Shown here: positions 45,119-54,327 of the stretch, piece by piece | Position numbering within the stretch: position 1 is the stretch's first letter | Layout: every line of letters starts with the position of its first letter | Made by a program: the position numbers and the translations under genes | Notes under the pieces: model-generated | What the model saw: only the letters and a program-made list of their open reading frames with translations | What the model was told of the DNA's origin: nothing | The model's database searches: none | Assembly (NCBI RefSeq): GCF_032191465.1 | Contig: NZ_JAQOUE010000001.1 | Span: forward strand, 1,364,001-1,428,000 | Direction of reading: 5' to 3' | DNA: 64,000 bases | From: Candidatus Nitronereus thalassa | GTDB taxonomy: Bacteria > Nitrospirota > Nitrospiria > Nitrospirales > UBA8639

Positions 45119-45781
45119 CTAAATATCAAAACAATTGCGATCCCGATAAAATATTGTAGAACGGTCCAACAAATTCCCTGTTGCCTTTAAACCTTCGAAT
45201 TCAATAAATCGGAGTCCCTTTTGCTTAAGAAAAGCATACGCTTCTTCATATTCTTCTCGTTGTGAATCGTCAAGCAAAATCACTCCTCGTTCTGACAAAT
45301 AGGGCACAGATTGCTTTACACAATTCACTCGATCAAAACCATCCACAATGATCACATCATATTTTTGATTGGACAAGGAAATAGCCCGGCAATACTCCCC
45401 ATCAATATCTTGTTTTCGATAAATGAGTTTGGCGTTATTTGGCAGCTGACCTTCAACAACCTTAAACCAGGCCTCATCGTATTCAACAGACGTTACAGAA
45501 TGAACCAACTTGGCATAGAAAGAAGTCGAGAACCCACTCCCATATTCAAAGAGGTGTATATCCGTTTTCAGTCGATCTTTTAAGAACTTGATAATAGGAT
45601 AATTCATCCAAGGAACCGGGTCACCTACAACATCTTGTGGGGCCCAATCATGGAGGCTATCCATCCACCCTGAAGTATGAAGATAAGAATTCTTATCTCT
45701 TATCAGATAATTGTAGGCTCGAAGATTACGTGAGCCCGTCGGGAACGTTTTTTTAATGATTTCCTTAAGGGTTGGATTCAT
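45119..45781 (-). CDS. SAM-dependent methyltransferase-like protein
   Basis: This 220-residue protein has a class I methyltransferase-like core. HLFEYGSGFSTSFYAKL is motif I (glycine-rich SAM loop), VTSVEYDEAWFKVV provides the acidic residue after beta-2, and KYDVIIVDGFDR is the motif IV strand. Such proteins occur in polysaccharide clusters, where they methylate sugars, but some are not catalytic. The start at 45781 follows GGAGGG; a longer frame to 45844 lacks a ribosome binding site. It is separated by about 270 bases from the next gene. Substrate unknown. Confidence 0.75.
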   Translation of the reverse strand: MNPTLKEIIKKTFPTGSRNLRAYNYLIRDKNSYLHTSGWMDSLHDWAPQDVVGDPVPWMNYPIIKFLKDRLKTDIHLFEYGSGFSTSFYAKLVHSVTSVEYDEAWFKVVEGQLPNNAKLIYRKQDIDGEYCRAISLSNQKYDVIIVDGFDRVNCVKQSVPYLSERGVILLDDSQREEYEEAYAFLKQKGLRFIEFEGLKATGNLLDRSTIFYRDRNCFDI

Positions 45782-46047
45782 ATTTTCCCTCCATTTTCTA
45801 TGATTAGCCAGAGTCAAAGAGTCTAGACAGCGGAACACGACCACATGTCCAAGATTTTCACTAAATATTGTAATACTTCAATATTTTTTCTATAACGCCA
45901 CTCCATTTAAGCAATGCCGGAACCTAACAAAAGCCTTGAATCGGAAAGCCATTTTTTTTTCAGGGCAGGTTCCATACTGGCAACCCTTGGACCGCCTATT
46001 TTATTAAGGAAAAAAGGCATTTAGGAGTCATCAGATTTCCCGTCTGA

Positions 46048-47145
46048 CTAACACAAGATTTTTTGATAAATTTCTTTCATCTTTGCATTCCTTGCCGCCA
46101 TTGAGAACTTCGTCCGTACCAACTCTAACGAATGCAGGCCAAACTTTTTTCGAAGAGAAATGCTTTCAATCAATTGTTTAGTGTACATATAAACCTGATC
46201 TGTCATGTATTCCATGAATTCCCGAGGGATCTCGTCGATCACATAGCTTTTCGCATCCCGAATGAAATCAAATTGTTCAGTTTCTATAAGAAATCCATTT
46301 TCTCCATGTTCAATCATCTCAGGAATAGCAAAATGATTGGTTGCCACGACCGGGATGCCATATGCCATGGCCTCCTCAATTGAGTATCCCCACGTTTCTT
46401 GGTATGTCGGGCACAAATAAATATCTGTATTAGGCATTACTTCGTTCATCAATGTTTCTCGTTCTACAAATCCGAATGTAATACGATCGCTATTGTGGAT
46501 TTTTTCGAGATACTCGTTCTGCAAAGCCTGATTGCGAGTTTGGAATTTTTCGAACGAGCAAACTCTCAAATATATATGACTATATTCTTTTGCTAATTTT
46601 AGAAAGGCATCTACCGTGTTGGCACCCCCCTTGCGAAGAAACTCTCCGACAAAAAGGATGTTAATCTGGTGATCTTGAAACCGAATTTTTGATTTTTCAA
46701 CTTCACGTACAGCTGGATATACCACGTCTGTCTTATTCCAAATTTCAGGATCTGTTATCCCACCGTAGGATTTCAGAGTCTCTTTCCCAACCTGACTTTT
46801 GAATAGAAGTTTTTTGAAGTTTTCTTGCAACATCAGACGATTGATTATTGCAAGCCGAATTGATCTTGGAGTAGGACATCCCAGCAAATTAAACCCCACC
46901 GCGGAGGCAAAATTACCCGGGGTATAAATCCAAGGTTGATTGGTGAGAATAGGGAAAAGTGGAGCCTCAAGAATATCATGCTCCTTGGAATCGAAATAAC
47001 TGAGAACCCCCTTCGCGGCGCTTCTAAAAATTCGATCAGTAAATTTTGGTTGTGGATGGACGGGAGAATATTCCACACCTTCGGCAGGGAACATGGAATA
47101 CTCATGGGCAATGCCATGCATTTCCGTAATGCCAACTTTAATCAT
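46048..47145 (-). CDS. Glycosyltransferase, GT4-like (GT-B fold)
   Basis: This protein of about 365 residues has a C-terminal GT1/GT4 domain. HQINILFVGEFLRKGGANTV begins the nucleotide-sugar domain, and the EX7E-type motif is in DIYLCPTYQETWGYSIEEAMAYGIPVVATN. The N-terminal half (GIAHEYSMFPAEGVEYS) would bind the acceptor. It should add a hexose to a lipid-linked or free acceptor in polysaccharide synthesis. I prefer the ATG at 47145 (MIKVGITEMHG), which fits the usual first strand; 47175 is possible. Codon use is more AT-rich than in the left half of the window. Confidence 0.85.
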   Translation of the reverse strand: MIKVGITEMHGIAHEYSMFPAEGVEYSPVHPQPKFTDRIFRSAAKGVLSYFDSKEHDILEAPLFPILTNQPWIYTPGNFASAVGFNLLGCPTPRSIRLAIINRLMLQENFKKLLFKSQVGKETLKSYGGITDPEIWNKTDVVYPAVREVEKSKIRFQDHQINILFVGEFLRKGGANTVDAFLKLAKEYSHIYLRVCSFEKFQTRNQALQNEYLEKIHNSDRITFGFVERETLMNEVMPNTDIYLCPTYQETWGYSIEEAMAYGIPVVATNHFAIPEMIEHGENGFLIETEQFDFIRDAKSYVIDEIPREFMEYMTDQVYMYTKQLIESISLRKKFGLHSLELVRTKFSMAARNAKMKEIYQKILC

Positions 47146-47317
47146 TTCCGACGACCTCACAAGAACCACAAGCAATAGCTAATGCTCAAAGAATATCACA
47201 GTCCTATTCGGCAAAATGAAATAACCGCTTCAGCAGTGGAAACTACCAATGAACAGATGCACCTCTGACTCGCCGGCTTTCCCAAGCCACAAAACATATT
47301 CTAGGGAAATTAAGTAT

Positions 47318-48358
47318 TTACTTGGTTAAAGGGAGTGAAGGGTGAAAGGTCTCATACAAAAAAGGAATATCAATGAACATTAAAATTGCCATTGTCAACG
47401 TACAGGTAATCACAGCAGTCATCAATGCAGGCTCTCGATATAAACCCTCTGGATTTTGAACAGCGCTATTTTCTTTAAAAGCTAAACTCAAGTAGGTTGC
47501 CATAACAAAGGCTAGGATGGGAAAGGCCAGAATGAGTTCAAATCGATAGCGAATCAAAAAGCTCCCAAAAAATAACATCGCCGCTGACCCATAAAACATT
47601 ACCGATACTAAAAGACGAGGTTCGGTATAAAAGGAGAATGACTTTCGATAGGCGGCGGCCCGAACTGGATCGTCAATGTGGCGATATTCTGAAAATCGTT
47701 TCATGGCCATAAAATAACATCCAATCATCCAATAGCTAATGAGCAAAGACGCGGGGGGTAAAATATGAGCTCCGGCGATATACCAACCAGCCATCATCCT
47801 GAGAGGGTTATTTACCGCTTCAGAAAGGACATCTAAATAGGGAAGGTCCTTGCTTCGCACAGGGGGAATATTGTAGATGCACCCCATTATCCATAACACT
47901 AACATCGTCATTGCAAAGGGAAAAGATACCTGTAACGCAATTCCCAAGCCTACGACCATTAAGAAAATCCACTGGACATAAGCCAGTGGGATGCTAACCT
48001 TGCCAGATGGGACCGGTCGATTGCATTTTGTAGGATGTAGCCGGTCATTTGGAGCATCAAGGACCTCATTAACTACATAGTTACTTGATGCGACCAAGCA
48101 TACAGCTAGCAAACCAAAGAACAGTTGAATCGGGAGTCCAGGAGTAGAAAGTAAAGAGGGGTCCAACCCAAGAGCCACCACTATGCCGGGAAACACAAAC
48201 ACATTTTTAAACCAATGGTCGATACGGGCAATCTGAACATGGCCCCAAAATGTAGGTCGTGAAGGCGGTAGCTTCCCACTTTTTTCACGTGTTCCATTTT
48301 CACCCTGAGGTTTTACTGGAATGGGCATTTCTGCATGGCTGGTTGGCGCAGAATTCAT
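47318..48358 (-). CDS. UbiA family prenyltransferase, DPPR-synthase-like
   Basis: This 346-residue protein has a Pro/Lys-rich cytoplasmic N-terminus (about 35 residues) and about eight membrane segments of the UbiA fold. The first Asp motif is NYVVNEVLDAPNDRLHPTKC and is followed by NRPVPSGKVS. That pattern, and DHWFKNVFVFPG before it, resemble decaprenyl-phosphate phosphoribosyltransferases (Rv3806c type), which start the pathway to polyprenyl-phospho-arabinose or ribose donors. Such a donor would suit GT-C enzymes like the one at 40809-42248. AAAGGAG precedes the ATG. UbiA family is firm, the donor role is inferred. Confidence 0.85.
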   Translation of the reverse strand: MNSAPTSHAEMPIPVKPQGENGTREKSGKLPPSRPTFWGHVQIARIDHWFKNVFVFPGIVVALGLDPSLLSTPGLPIQLFFGLLAVCLVASSNYVVNEVLDAPNDRLHPTKCNRPVPSGKVSIPLAYVQWIFLMVVGLGIALQVSFPFAMTMLVLWIMGCIYNIPPVRSKDLPYLDVLSEAVNNPLRMMAGWYIAGAHILPPASLLISYWMIGCYFMAMKRFSEYRHIDDPVRAAAYRKSFSFYTEPRLLVSVMFYGSAAMLFFGSFLIRYRFELILAFPILAFVMATYLSLAFKENSAVQNPEGLYREPALMTAVITCTLTMAILMFIDIPFLYETFHPSLPLTK

Positions 48359-48647
48359 GATCTATTCTCCTTTGTTCAAAACAAAACCCATGTAGGTTGA
48401 GACCATTAGTCCAAAGATTGGATTAATAGGAAATAATTAAATCTCAAGTTTTCTTGGTGATAATTGAGAAGATCAAGCGAGACTTTCTCGTTTTTTAATC
48501 GCAGGAAGCAACACTTTACAAATGAAAGAGTATCGCTTAAGAGAAGTGAAGGATTGGTTCACGATGGGCAAAACCCTTCATGACTTCATGAATCGGAAGA
48601 TTATCTTTTTTACTCATCATTAGTTGACTAGACAAGGAAGCAAGGCA

Positions 48648-50120
48648 TTGACCACGCTTAGTCAAAAGGTCCTCACGAGTTCCTTATTACTATTGAGTGC
48701 TAGAATGATTCAACGTGGGCTCGGGCTCGTCAGCACACTTGTCCTCGCTCGGTTGCTAACACCAAATGATTTTGGAATTGTCGCGATTGTTGCACTCACC
48801 ATTGCGTTATTTGAAATTTTATCCAATACGGGAAGCATTCTCTATCTCACACAAAAACAAGACGTTTCGGATATGGATCTCAACACGGCATGGACTATTG
48901 ATCTTTTGCTTAAGTCGGCATTGTGGTTACTTTTAATCGGTGCAACACCCTACATCGCTGACTTCTATGACAATCCCACATTGATTGACGCCTTTTTTGT
49001 GGTGTCATTTGTCTTGATATTTAAGGCAGGAGCTAACCCTGGCATCATCCTTTATCGAAGAGCCCTGGAATATAAAAAATTATTTTTGCTCACTCTGATT
49101 GAAAAAGTAGTGTCGTTTTGTGTGGTGATGATTATTGTTTTTGTCACCCCATCATTCTGGGCGATTATTTGGGGCGATCTGGCGGCAGCCATATCCATGT
49201 TGATCGGCTCATATTTACTTCATCCCTTTAGGCCCAGACTCAACCTCAGCCGGTTTCAAGAGCAATGGAGCTTTTCGCAATGGATATTGTTTAAGGGGCT
49301 ACTTGGGTTTTTCAGATCGCAAATCGATACGATACTAGTTTCGAAATTCTTTAACGCGGGCGATCTTGGAAGATACCACTTAGTAAGAGGCGTAGCCGTC
49401 TTGCCGAGTACGGATATTATTTTGCCAGCCGTTCAGCCATTACTTGCAGCATTTTCTCAATCAAAACATAATCTTGCCGCACTTGCATATAAAGTACGCC
49501 TAACTCTCCTCATGATTGTCGTCACCATCAGTCCAATTTGTTTTTTTATGTGGAACCATCCCGGCCCGATTGTCGATGTGTTATTGGGTAGTCAATGGCA
49601 AAATACTTATACCCTCATGATGTATTTTTCCATATTATTGTTTGCCTTTGTTTTCGAACAGCCTCTAAGCGATTGCTTTATTGCTCTGGGAAAGGTCAAA
49701 CCACTGTTTTACTATGATTTAATTTCGGTAGTCGGCATCACTGGATTACTTGTGGTTTTTCCTGGGGATACCCTGGAAGAGTTTGCTCTACGTCGAGGTC
49801 TACTCGGTCTAGGCTTTACCTCATTATTCTTTATTTACACAGAAAGGATGGTTAATCTATCCTACATTTACACCTTTTCTCTCTTACTTCCTTTGCTTGG
49901 GTGCGCATATCTGGCCGAAATGGTGTTAAAACTGTTATCACTCCCGAGCATTGAAAATCCCTTAATATCGTTGTGTTCCCTGACATTACTTTATTTTGTC
50001 GCTTACGGCATGTTTTTATTAATATCGTATTACGCTTTTTATCAAAAAACGGAAGAAGGGCGACAAATTAAAGGCCTCATCTTTTCAAATATCAAGACTT
50101 TATCGGCCAAAATTCGTTAG
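48648..50120 (+). CDS. Wzx-type polysaccharide flippase (MOP superfamily)
   Basis: This protein of about 490 residues has twelve or more hydrophobic segments. The opening ARMIQRGLGLVSTLVLARLLTPNDFGIVAI is typical of the polysaccharide transporter (RfbX/Wzx) family, which flips lipid-linked oligosaccharide to the periplasm. It is the only plus-strand gene in this cluster and is divergent from the UbiA gene. The start codon is probably TTG: at 48648 it follows AAGGAAGCAAGG, whereas a TTG at 48624 with no ribosome binding site would add eight residues. Its stop converges on the GT2 gene with about 115 bases between them. Confidence 0.88.
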   Translation: MTTLSQKVLTSSLLLLSARMIQRGLGLVSTLVLARLLTPNDFGIVAIVALTIALFEILSNTGSILYLTQKQDVSDMDLNTAWTIDLLLKSALWLLLIGATPYIADFYDNPTLIDAFFVVSFVLIFKAGANPGIILYRRALEYKKLFLLTLIEKVVSFCVVMIIVFVTPSFWAIIWGDLAAAISMLIGSYLLHPFRPRLNLSRFQEQWSFSQWILFKGLLGFFRSQIDTILVSKFFNAGDLGRYHLVRGVAVLPSTDIILPAVQPLLAAFSQSKHNLAALAYKVRLTLLMIVVTISPICFFMWNHPGPIVDVLLGSQWQNTYTLMMYFSILLFAFVFEQPLSDCFIALGKVKPLFYYDLISVVGITGLLVVFPGDTLEEFALRRGLLGLGFTSLFFIYTERMVNLSYIYTFSLLLPLLGCAYLAEMVLKLLSLPSIENPLISLCSLTLLYFVAYGMFLLISYYAFYQKTEEGRQIKGLIFSNIKTLSAKIR

Positions 50121-50236
50121 GGGGGATTTTTAGATCATTGATTCTTGGCCACTCTCCTACATCATACAGATTCCCCCATTAAATCCACTAAAAAAATGAT
50201 GACAAAATTCTAAAATTCTTACCAACCTCATTTTCC

Positions 50237-51061
50237 CTAGGACCCAACGGCACGGCCAATACGATGGTATAAGCCCTGCAATCCAAAGATATATCGATGC
50301 TTCAAGAACAGATAGAGCAAGCCCTTTAAGTGGCTAAGAGTAAACAAATTAATTTTTATACCTCTGGCCCGTGAAATTTCTTGGGCATCATGAATCACTG
50401 ATACCTCTGGGAAGTACTTAATATAGTACCCTGCCTTCCAAATCCTGATAGAGAAATCTACATCTTCAGGAGAATAAAAAATGCGTTCATCCAATAATCC
50501 CACCTTCTCCAGAACATCGCGACGAAACATCCAAAAGGCCGAAATGGCATAATCCACCACACGACTTTCGCCAAGTCCTGGCCGTTGGTCCATTTGGTTT
50601 TCCATCCTCTTCAACATAAAGAATCGTTTTGCTTTATGTATTAAGGTTGGGAAAGAATCTACACTTATTTGAAAGCGCCCGTCAGGATACGTAAGAGCCG
50701 GCACAGCCATGCCACAATAAGGTTCTTGATCCAACCGCTTCATTAAAAATTGAATCGCTTCAACATTGACATACGTATCCGAATCAATAATCAATATGTA
50801 CTTCCCTCCTGCTCTGGACAACGCAGCATTTCGGGAAACCGTGGTTCCCGTGTTGGTCTCAAAATAAATCCCTTTCACTACCTCGGGAAATTCGGCTTCC
50901 AGTTTCCTCAGAATGTCGGCGCTACCATCTGAAGAGCCATTATCGCAGACAAAAATTTCATGTGGCCCTTCACACTGGTCCAGTGCAGTGACAAGTTGAC
51001 GGATGCAATGCTCTAGGTATCTTTGAGAATTAAATGACAAAATAACGGTTGACAGTTTCAT
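50237..51061 (-). CDS. Glycosyltransferase family 2
   Basis: This 274-residue GT-A fold glycosyltransferase opens with KLSTVILSFNSQRYLEHCIR and has the nucleotide-binding FVCDNGSSDGSADILRK. The DXD-type metal site is IIDSDTYVN, and YSPEDVDFSIRIWKAGY holds the catalytic acidic region. It resembles rhamnosyltransferase-like GT2 enzymes (wbbL type). I chose the ATG at 51061, where the usual first strand begins; an in-frame start at 51100 would add 13 residues including two cysteines. It heads or follows a minus-strand run of polysaccharide genes. Confidence 0.9.
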   Translation of the reverse strand: MKLSTVILSFNSQRYLEHCIRQLVTALDQCEGPHEIFVCDNGSSDGSADILRKLEAEFPEVVKGIYFETNTGTTVSRNAALSRAGGKYILIIDSDTYVNVEAIQFLMKRLDQEPYCGMAVPALTYPDGRFQISVDSFPTLIHKAKRFFMLKRMENQMDQRPGLGESRVVDYAISAFWMFRRDVLEKVGLLDERIFYSPEDVDFSIRIWKAGYYIKYFPEVSVIHDAQEISRARGIKINLFTLSHLKGLLYLFLKHRYIFGLQGLYHRIGRAVGS

Positions 51062-51152
51062 AGATAAAAATTTCCCAAAAAGACACGGACACGAATTCAT
51101 TAATTCCTAGGCTGTTCGGGTTTCCTAATTTTTCAGATTGAAGACACACTAA

Positions 51153-51866
51153 TTAACTAGACAGTAATTGTTGCAGCCCACGAAATGAGGAAATATTTTC
51201 TTCAGAAACGGAGCCTTGGGACGGCCGCTGAAAGGTTCCACCAACCATCATGCATGGCATACCTGCGGCCAATGCACCTTTCCCATCAACCTCTGGACGA
51301 TCTCCAACATACAACACCTCTTGGGGTGGCAGCCCCCAACATTCACATGCTCGAAGAAAACCCCGTGGGTGTGGCTTAAAGGCATTAATTTCTTTATCTG
51401 TGGCACATAACACCAGCTGCACAAATGATTCGAGCTCTAGGGCTTCAAGTTTCTCTTGTGCTGGATAATCAGAAAACACGCCAATTTTTATTCCCCTACG
51501 TTGGGCTTCTGTAAAAAATGAGATGGCGCCCATTCGTCGACACCATTTGAGATATTTTAAGGGGCGATGATACATCCATTCCTCAACGATACGCTTCACT
51601 TCCTCGGCCTTTACTCCAACCACCTTGGATGCTTGTTGGTATTGTATCTCCTTTAGACACTCCGACGGATTTCCAAGATGGCGAAGTTCTTCCCGAATAG
51701 TCCGAAACTGTTTAATGACTTCCAGGACAGAACGAGTTTTGGCCAAGGACCCCATGGTCAATGGCAAAGTGCTCAGCTCAAAGCCCATTAACATACGAAG
51801 TGGTGGCTGGTAATAGAGGGTACCGTCCAAATCAAAGAGAATGGCTCGTACTTTTGAAATATCCAT
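51153..51866 (-). CDS. HAD superfamily hydrolase
   Basis: This 237-residue haloacid-dehalogenase-type phosphatase has motif I as ILFDLDGTLYY (D12 nucleophile, D14), motif II in IGVFSDYPAQ, motif III near NAFKPHPRGF (Lys) and motif IV as VLYVGDRPEVDGKGALAAGM. A helical cap lies between motifs I and II. It likely acts on a sugar phosphate or related small substrate. Its position among glycosyltransferases suggests a role in sugar-nucleotide supply, but that is inferred from neighbours only. Confidence 0.88.
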   Translation of the reverse strand: MDISKVRAILFDLDGTLYYQPPLRMLMGFELSTLPLTMGSLAKTRSVLEVIKQFRTIREELRHLGNPSECLKEIQYQQASKVVGVKAEEVKRIVEEWMYHRPLKYLKWCRRMGAISFFTEAQRRGIKIGVFSDYPAQEKLEALELESFVQLVLCATDKEINAFKPHPRGFLRACECWGLPPQEVLYVGDRPEVDGKGALAAGMPCMMVGGTFQRPSQGSVSEENISSFRGLQQLLSS

Positions 51867-51955
51867 GAAGGGTAACCTTCGCCTGCCTGGGCATTCCAGG
51901 GCTCAAATCCTAGAGAACTCGAATTTCATCCCGTCCATCTGCAAAAATCTTGGTT

Positions 51956-53107
51956 TTAAGCACATTCCGTCGAACAAATAAGTGGATCATGAAACACTCC
52001 CAACGTACGAAGAGTTTCATGGTACTCCTGAATCATCGCCTGCTGACGAAATCGTTGAACCACAAGACTCCTTCCTGCCTGGCCCATCTGCGATCGTACC
52101 TGTGGATCTCTAAGCTGTAACAATGCTTCGGCTAATTGTTTCGACGCGTGGTCAATCTCACTGACGAACCCAGCTTCCTGCCCTTGAAGAATAGCGGGAA
52201 TCTCTCCCACCGCCGTAGCCACTATAGGGAGACCGACAGACATAGCCTCCAACATGCTCATGGGCATTTGTTCGCGCAAAGACGTGAGGATAAAGACATC
52301 CATGGCTCGGAGATAGGCCACAACATTTTCTTGCTGTCCTACGCAGAGAATTCGACCTCGGAACATTGGACGAGTACATGCCTGTTCGATAAGACCCCGA
52401 TCGGGACCATCACCAATAAACAATAGTTTAAAATTCTGTTCCTGTTCAAGACTGTTCTCAAAAACTTTGAGAAGCAACGAAAGGTTTTTCACGGGATCCA
52501 GCCTTCCCACAAATCCGACAACAATATCCTGGGTGGATAAACCTAACATCTGCCTCATCTGTTCGCGCTCAAACCTATCCCCTGAGAAATACTCCGTATT
52601 GATCCCATTAGGGATAAAGAGCACTCGTGCAGACGCCAATCCCAATTGATCCTCCATCATCTTTTGAAGATCAGTGGAGACCACGACGAGCCTTGAAGCC
52701 AATCGGTAAACTACAAATCGAATGACATTCCGCTTCCAGAGGGTGGAGGTCGCCTCATCAACGTTAAACCCATGTTCACTATGAATGATATGAGGGATGC
52801 CCGCCAAGCGACCTAACCAGATAGCGTCAGTCGCACCCCAATTATAAGTCATGAGCACTGTCGGATGAGATTGCCGAAGTGCTTGAAACAGTGAGCGAAA
52901 AAATGGAAAATTTTCTTGAGGCTTCGTGAAGTTCACGAATCTGATATGCTTTCTACGAATCCATTTCTCCGCGCCTCGATCTTCTGTCAAGGACAAGATT
53001 TCCTGGTCGATATGATCAGGGAGTGAATTCATGACTGAGCAAAGCACCTTTTCCATCCCCCCCATTCCAAAGGATGGAACGACATGCAATATCTTCACAC
53101 TCATCAT
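51956..53107 (-). CDS. Glycosyltransferase, GT4 type
   Basis: This 383-residue GT-B glycosyltransferase opens with ILHVVPSFGMGGMEKVLCSV, the glycine-rich acceptor loop typical of GT4 proteins at XrtA loci. IIHSEHGFNVDEAT, VVGFVGRLDPVKNLSLLL and the motif DVFILTSLREQMPMSMLEAMSVGLPIVATAVG follow. The last carries the glutamates that bind the donor. It would add a sugar from a nucleotide donor to the growing repeat unit in the cytoplasm. It could start at either of two adjacent ATGs. Confidence 0.9.
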   Translation of the reverse strand: MMSVKILHVVPSFGMGGMEKVLCSVMNSLPDHIDQEILSLTEDRGAEKWIRRKHIRFVNFTKPQENFPFFRSLFQALRQSHPTVLMTYNWGATDAIWLGRLAGIPHIIHSEHGFNVDEATSTLWKRNVIRFVVYRLASRLVVVSTDLQKMMEDQLGLASARVLFIPNGINTEYFSGDRFEREQMRQMLGLSTQDIVVGFVGRLDPVKNLSLLLKVFENSLEQEQNFKLLFIGDGPDRGLIEQACTRPMFRGRILCVGQQENVVAYLRAMDVFILTSLREQMPMSMLEAMSVGLPIVATAVGEIPAILQGQEAGFVSEIDHASKQLAEALLQLRDPQVRSQMGQAGRSLVVQRFRQQAMIQEYHETLRTLGVFHDPLICSTECA

Positions 53108-53220
53108 CTTCTCTCAGTTATATCTCAAAGTAACGATCTATCTAGTGAGGCAAAGCGGCCCAATCAACAACTCTCCCCCCACAAGGACCGCAAGTAGTGA
53201 GAATTGTTCCGGTCATGGAT

Positions 53221-54327
53221 TTAAGGTAGATGCCGAGCAATTGATGGCCCTACCCAGCGGGTCAAGGTAAGAGGTAAGTGTTGCCACATGGATATAGCCA
53301 GACGAAATTTCGGATTATCAGGGTTGAGTTGTGGCAATTCATTGTGGCCATCCAAATAATAATGCCAATAATGTGGTACGGGTTTGGAGCCCCATTGCTC
53401 TTTAAATTTGAAAGTTGATGCTCCAATAGTGGACCGCCCAAAATCAAAGACTCGGTAACCCTGATCGCAGGCATATCGCAAACAATTCCAATACAGGAAC
53501 ATATTGGATTGCAGATGATTGTACTCCCGCAAAGAAGATGCCCAAGGTATTTCGAGGCGATCTCGAAACCCCAGCAAAAATCCAGCAGCAATCGGTTTCG
53601 CTTGAGGATCACGGACTAGGATGATACGCGCCACTTTGGGGAATGCCTCAAGGACCAAACCAAAGATTTCTTTTCCATAGACTGGAGTTCCCAGAGCTCG
53701 CATATTGTGGGCAAACACAGAGTAAAAAGCATCGAGCAACTCCCCTCCACCATCTTGAACCGTCAATCCGTTCTTTTCCCCTTTCCGAACCTGTGAACGC
53801 AGTTTCGGCTTAAAACTGTTGAAAAGGTCCTCGGAAGTTTGTGGAAGAGAGAGCCACATCGACACTTTGTCCGTGCGAGCAGGCAATTCTGGAAAATAGT
53901 TTCTAAGGTGCCGCATTTCAATATGTTTCACGTTGAGTGCTTGACCGAGTTTTATAGCCGCATTCATAATCGGCTGGGCAAGAGATTCGTCCTCGATCAG
54001 CAGGCCACCATAATTCGCATAAGGCATGGAAACGAGAAAATTACCAAACAATGGACTTTTCATATGAATAAGCGGGATTCCTCCCAAGACTTTTCCTTGA
54101 TGCTCAACGCCCACCAAATACCAGGGTTTCCCAAAGGCCCTATGCACAATATGACGCCAGCTCGAGAAATGGTACACACTAGCATCTGGATGCTCAGCAA
54201 CATAGTGGTCCCAAGCCGGCAGAAGGCCATCACTTAACACACAAGCCTCAAAGCTTTGAGTAGCGTGCCCTACCGCCATGGCCACCCCGTGTTCCTCCTG
54301 AACTCCCATGAGACTTTCAATCTGCAT
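53221..54327 (-). CDS. FemAB-like acyltransferase, XrtA-system associated
   Basis: This 368-residue protein has a double GNAT fold of FemAB type. Visible blocks are SVYHFSSWRHIVHRAFGKPWYLVGVE, GGIPLIHMKSPLFGNFLVSMPYANYGG, SFKPKLRSQVRKGEKNGL and FDFGRSTIGASTFKFKEQWG. These match the FemAB-related proteins repeatedly found at exosortase A loci. The reaction is unknown, but relatives transfer amino acids from tRNA or acyl groups. The ATG at 54327 overlaps the upstream GT2 gene's stop by 11 bases; a longer frame to 54438 would run well into that gene and is rejected. Confidence 0.87.
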   Translation of the reverse strand: MQIESLMGVQEEHGVAMAVGHATQSFEACVLSDGLLPAWDHYVAEHPDASVYHFSSWRHIVHRAFGKPWYLVGVEHQGKVLGGIPLIHMKSPLFGNFLVSMPYANYGGLLIEDESLAQPIMNAAIKLGQALNVKHIEMRHLRNYFPELPARTDKVSMWLSLPQTSEDLFNSFKPKLRSQVRKGEKNGLTVQDGGGELLDAFYSVFAHNMRALGTPVYGKEIFGLVLEAFPKVARIILVRDPQAKPIAAGFLLGFRDRLEIPWASSLREYNHLQSNMFLYWNCLRYACDQGYRVFDFGRSTIGASTFKFKEQWGSKPVPHYWHYYLDGHNELPQLNPDNPKFRLAISMWQHLPLTLTRWVGPSIARHLP

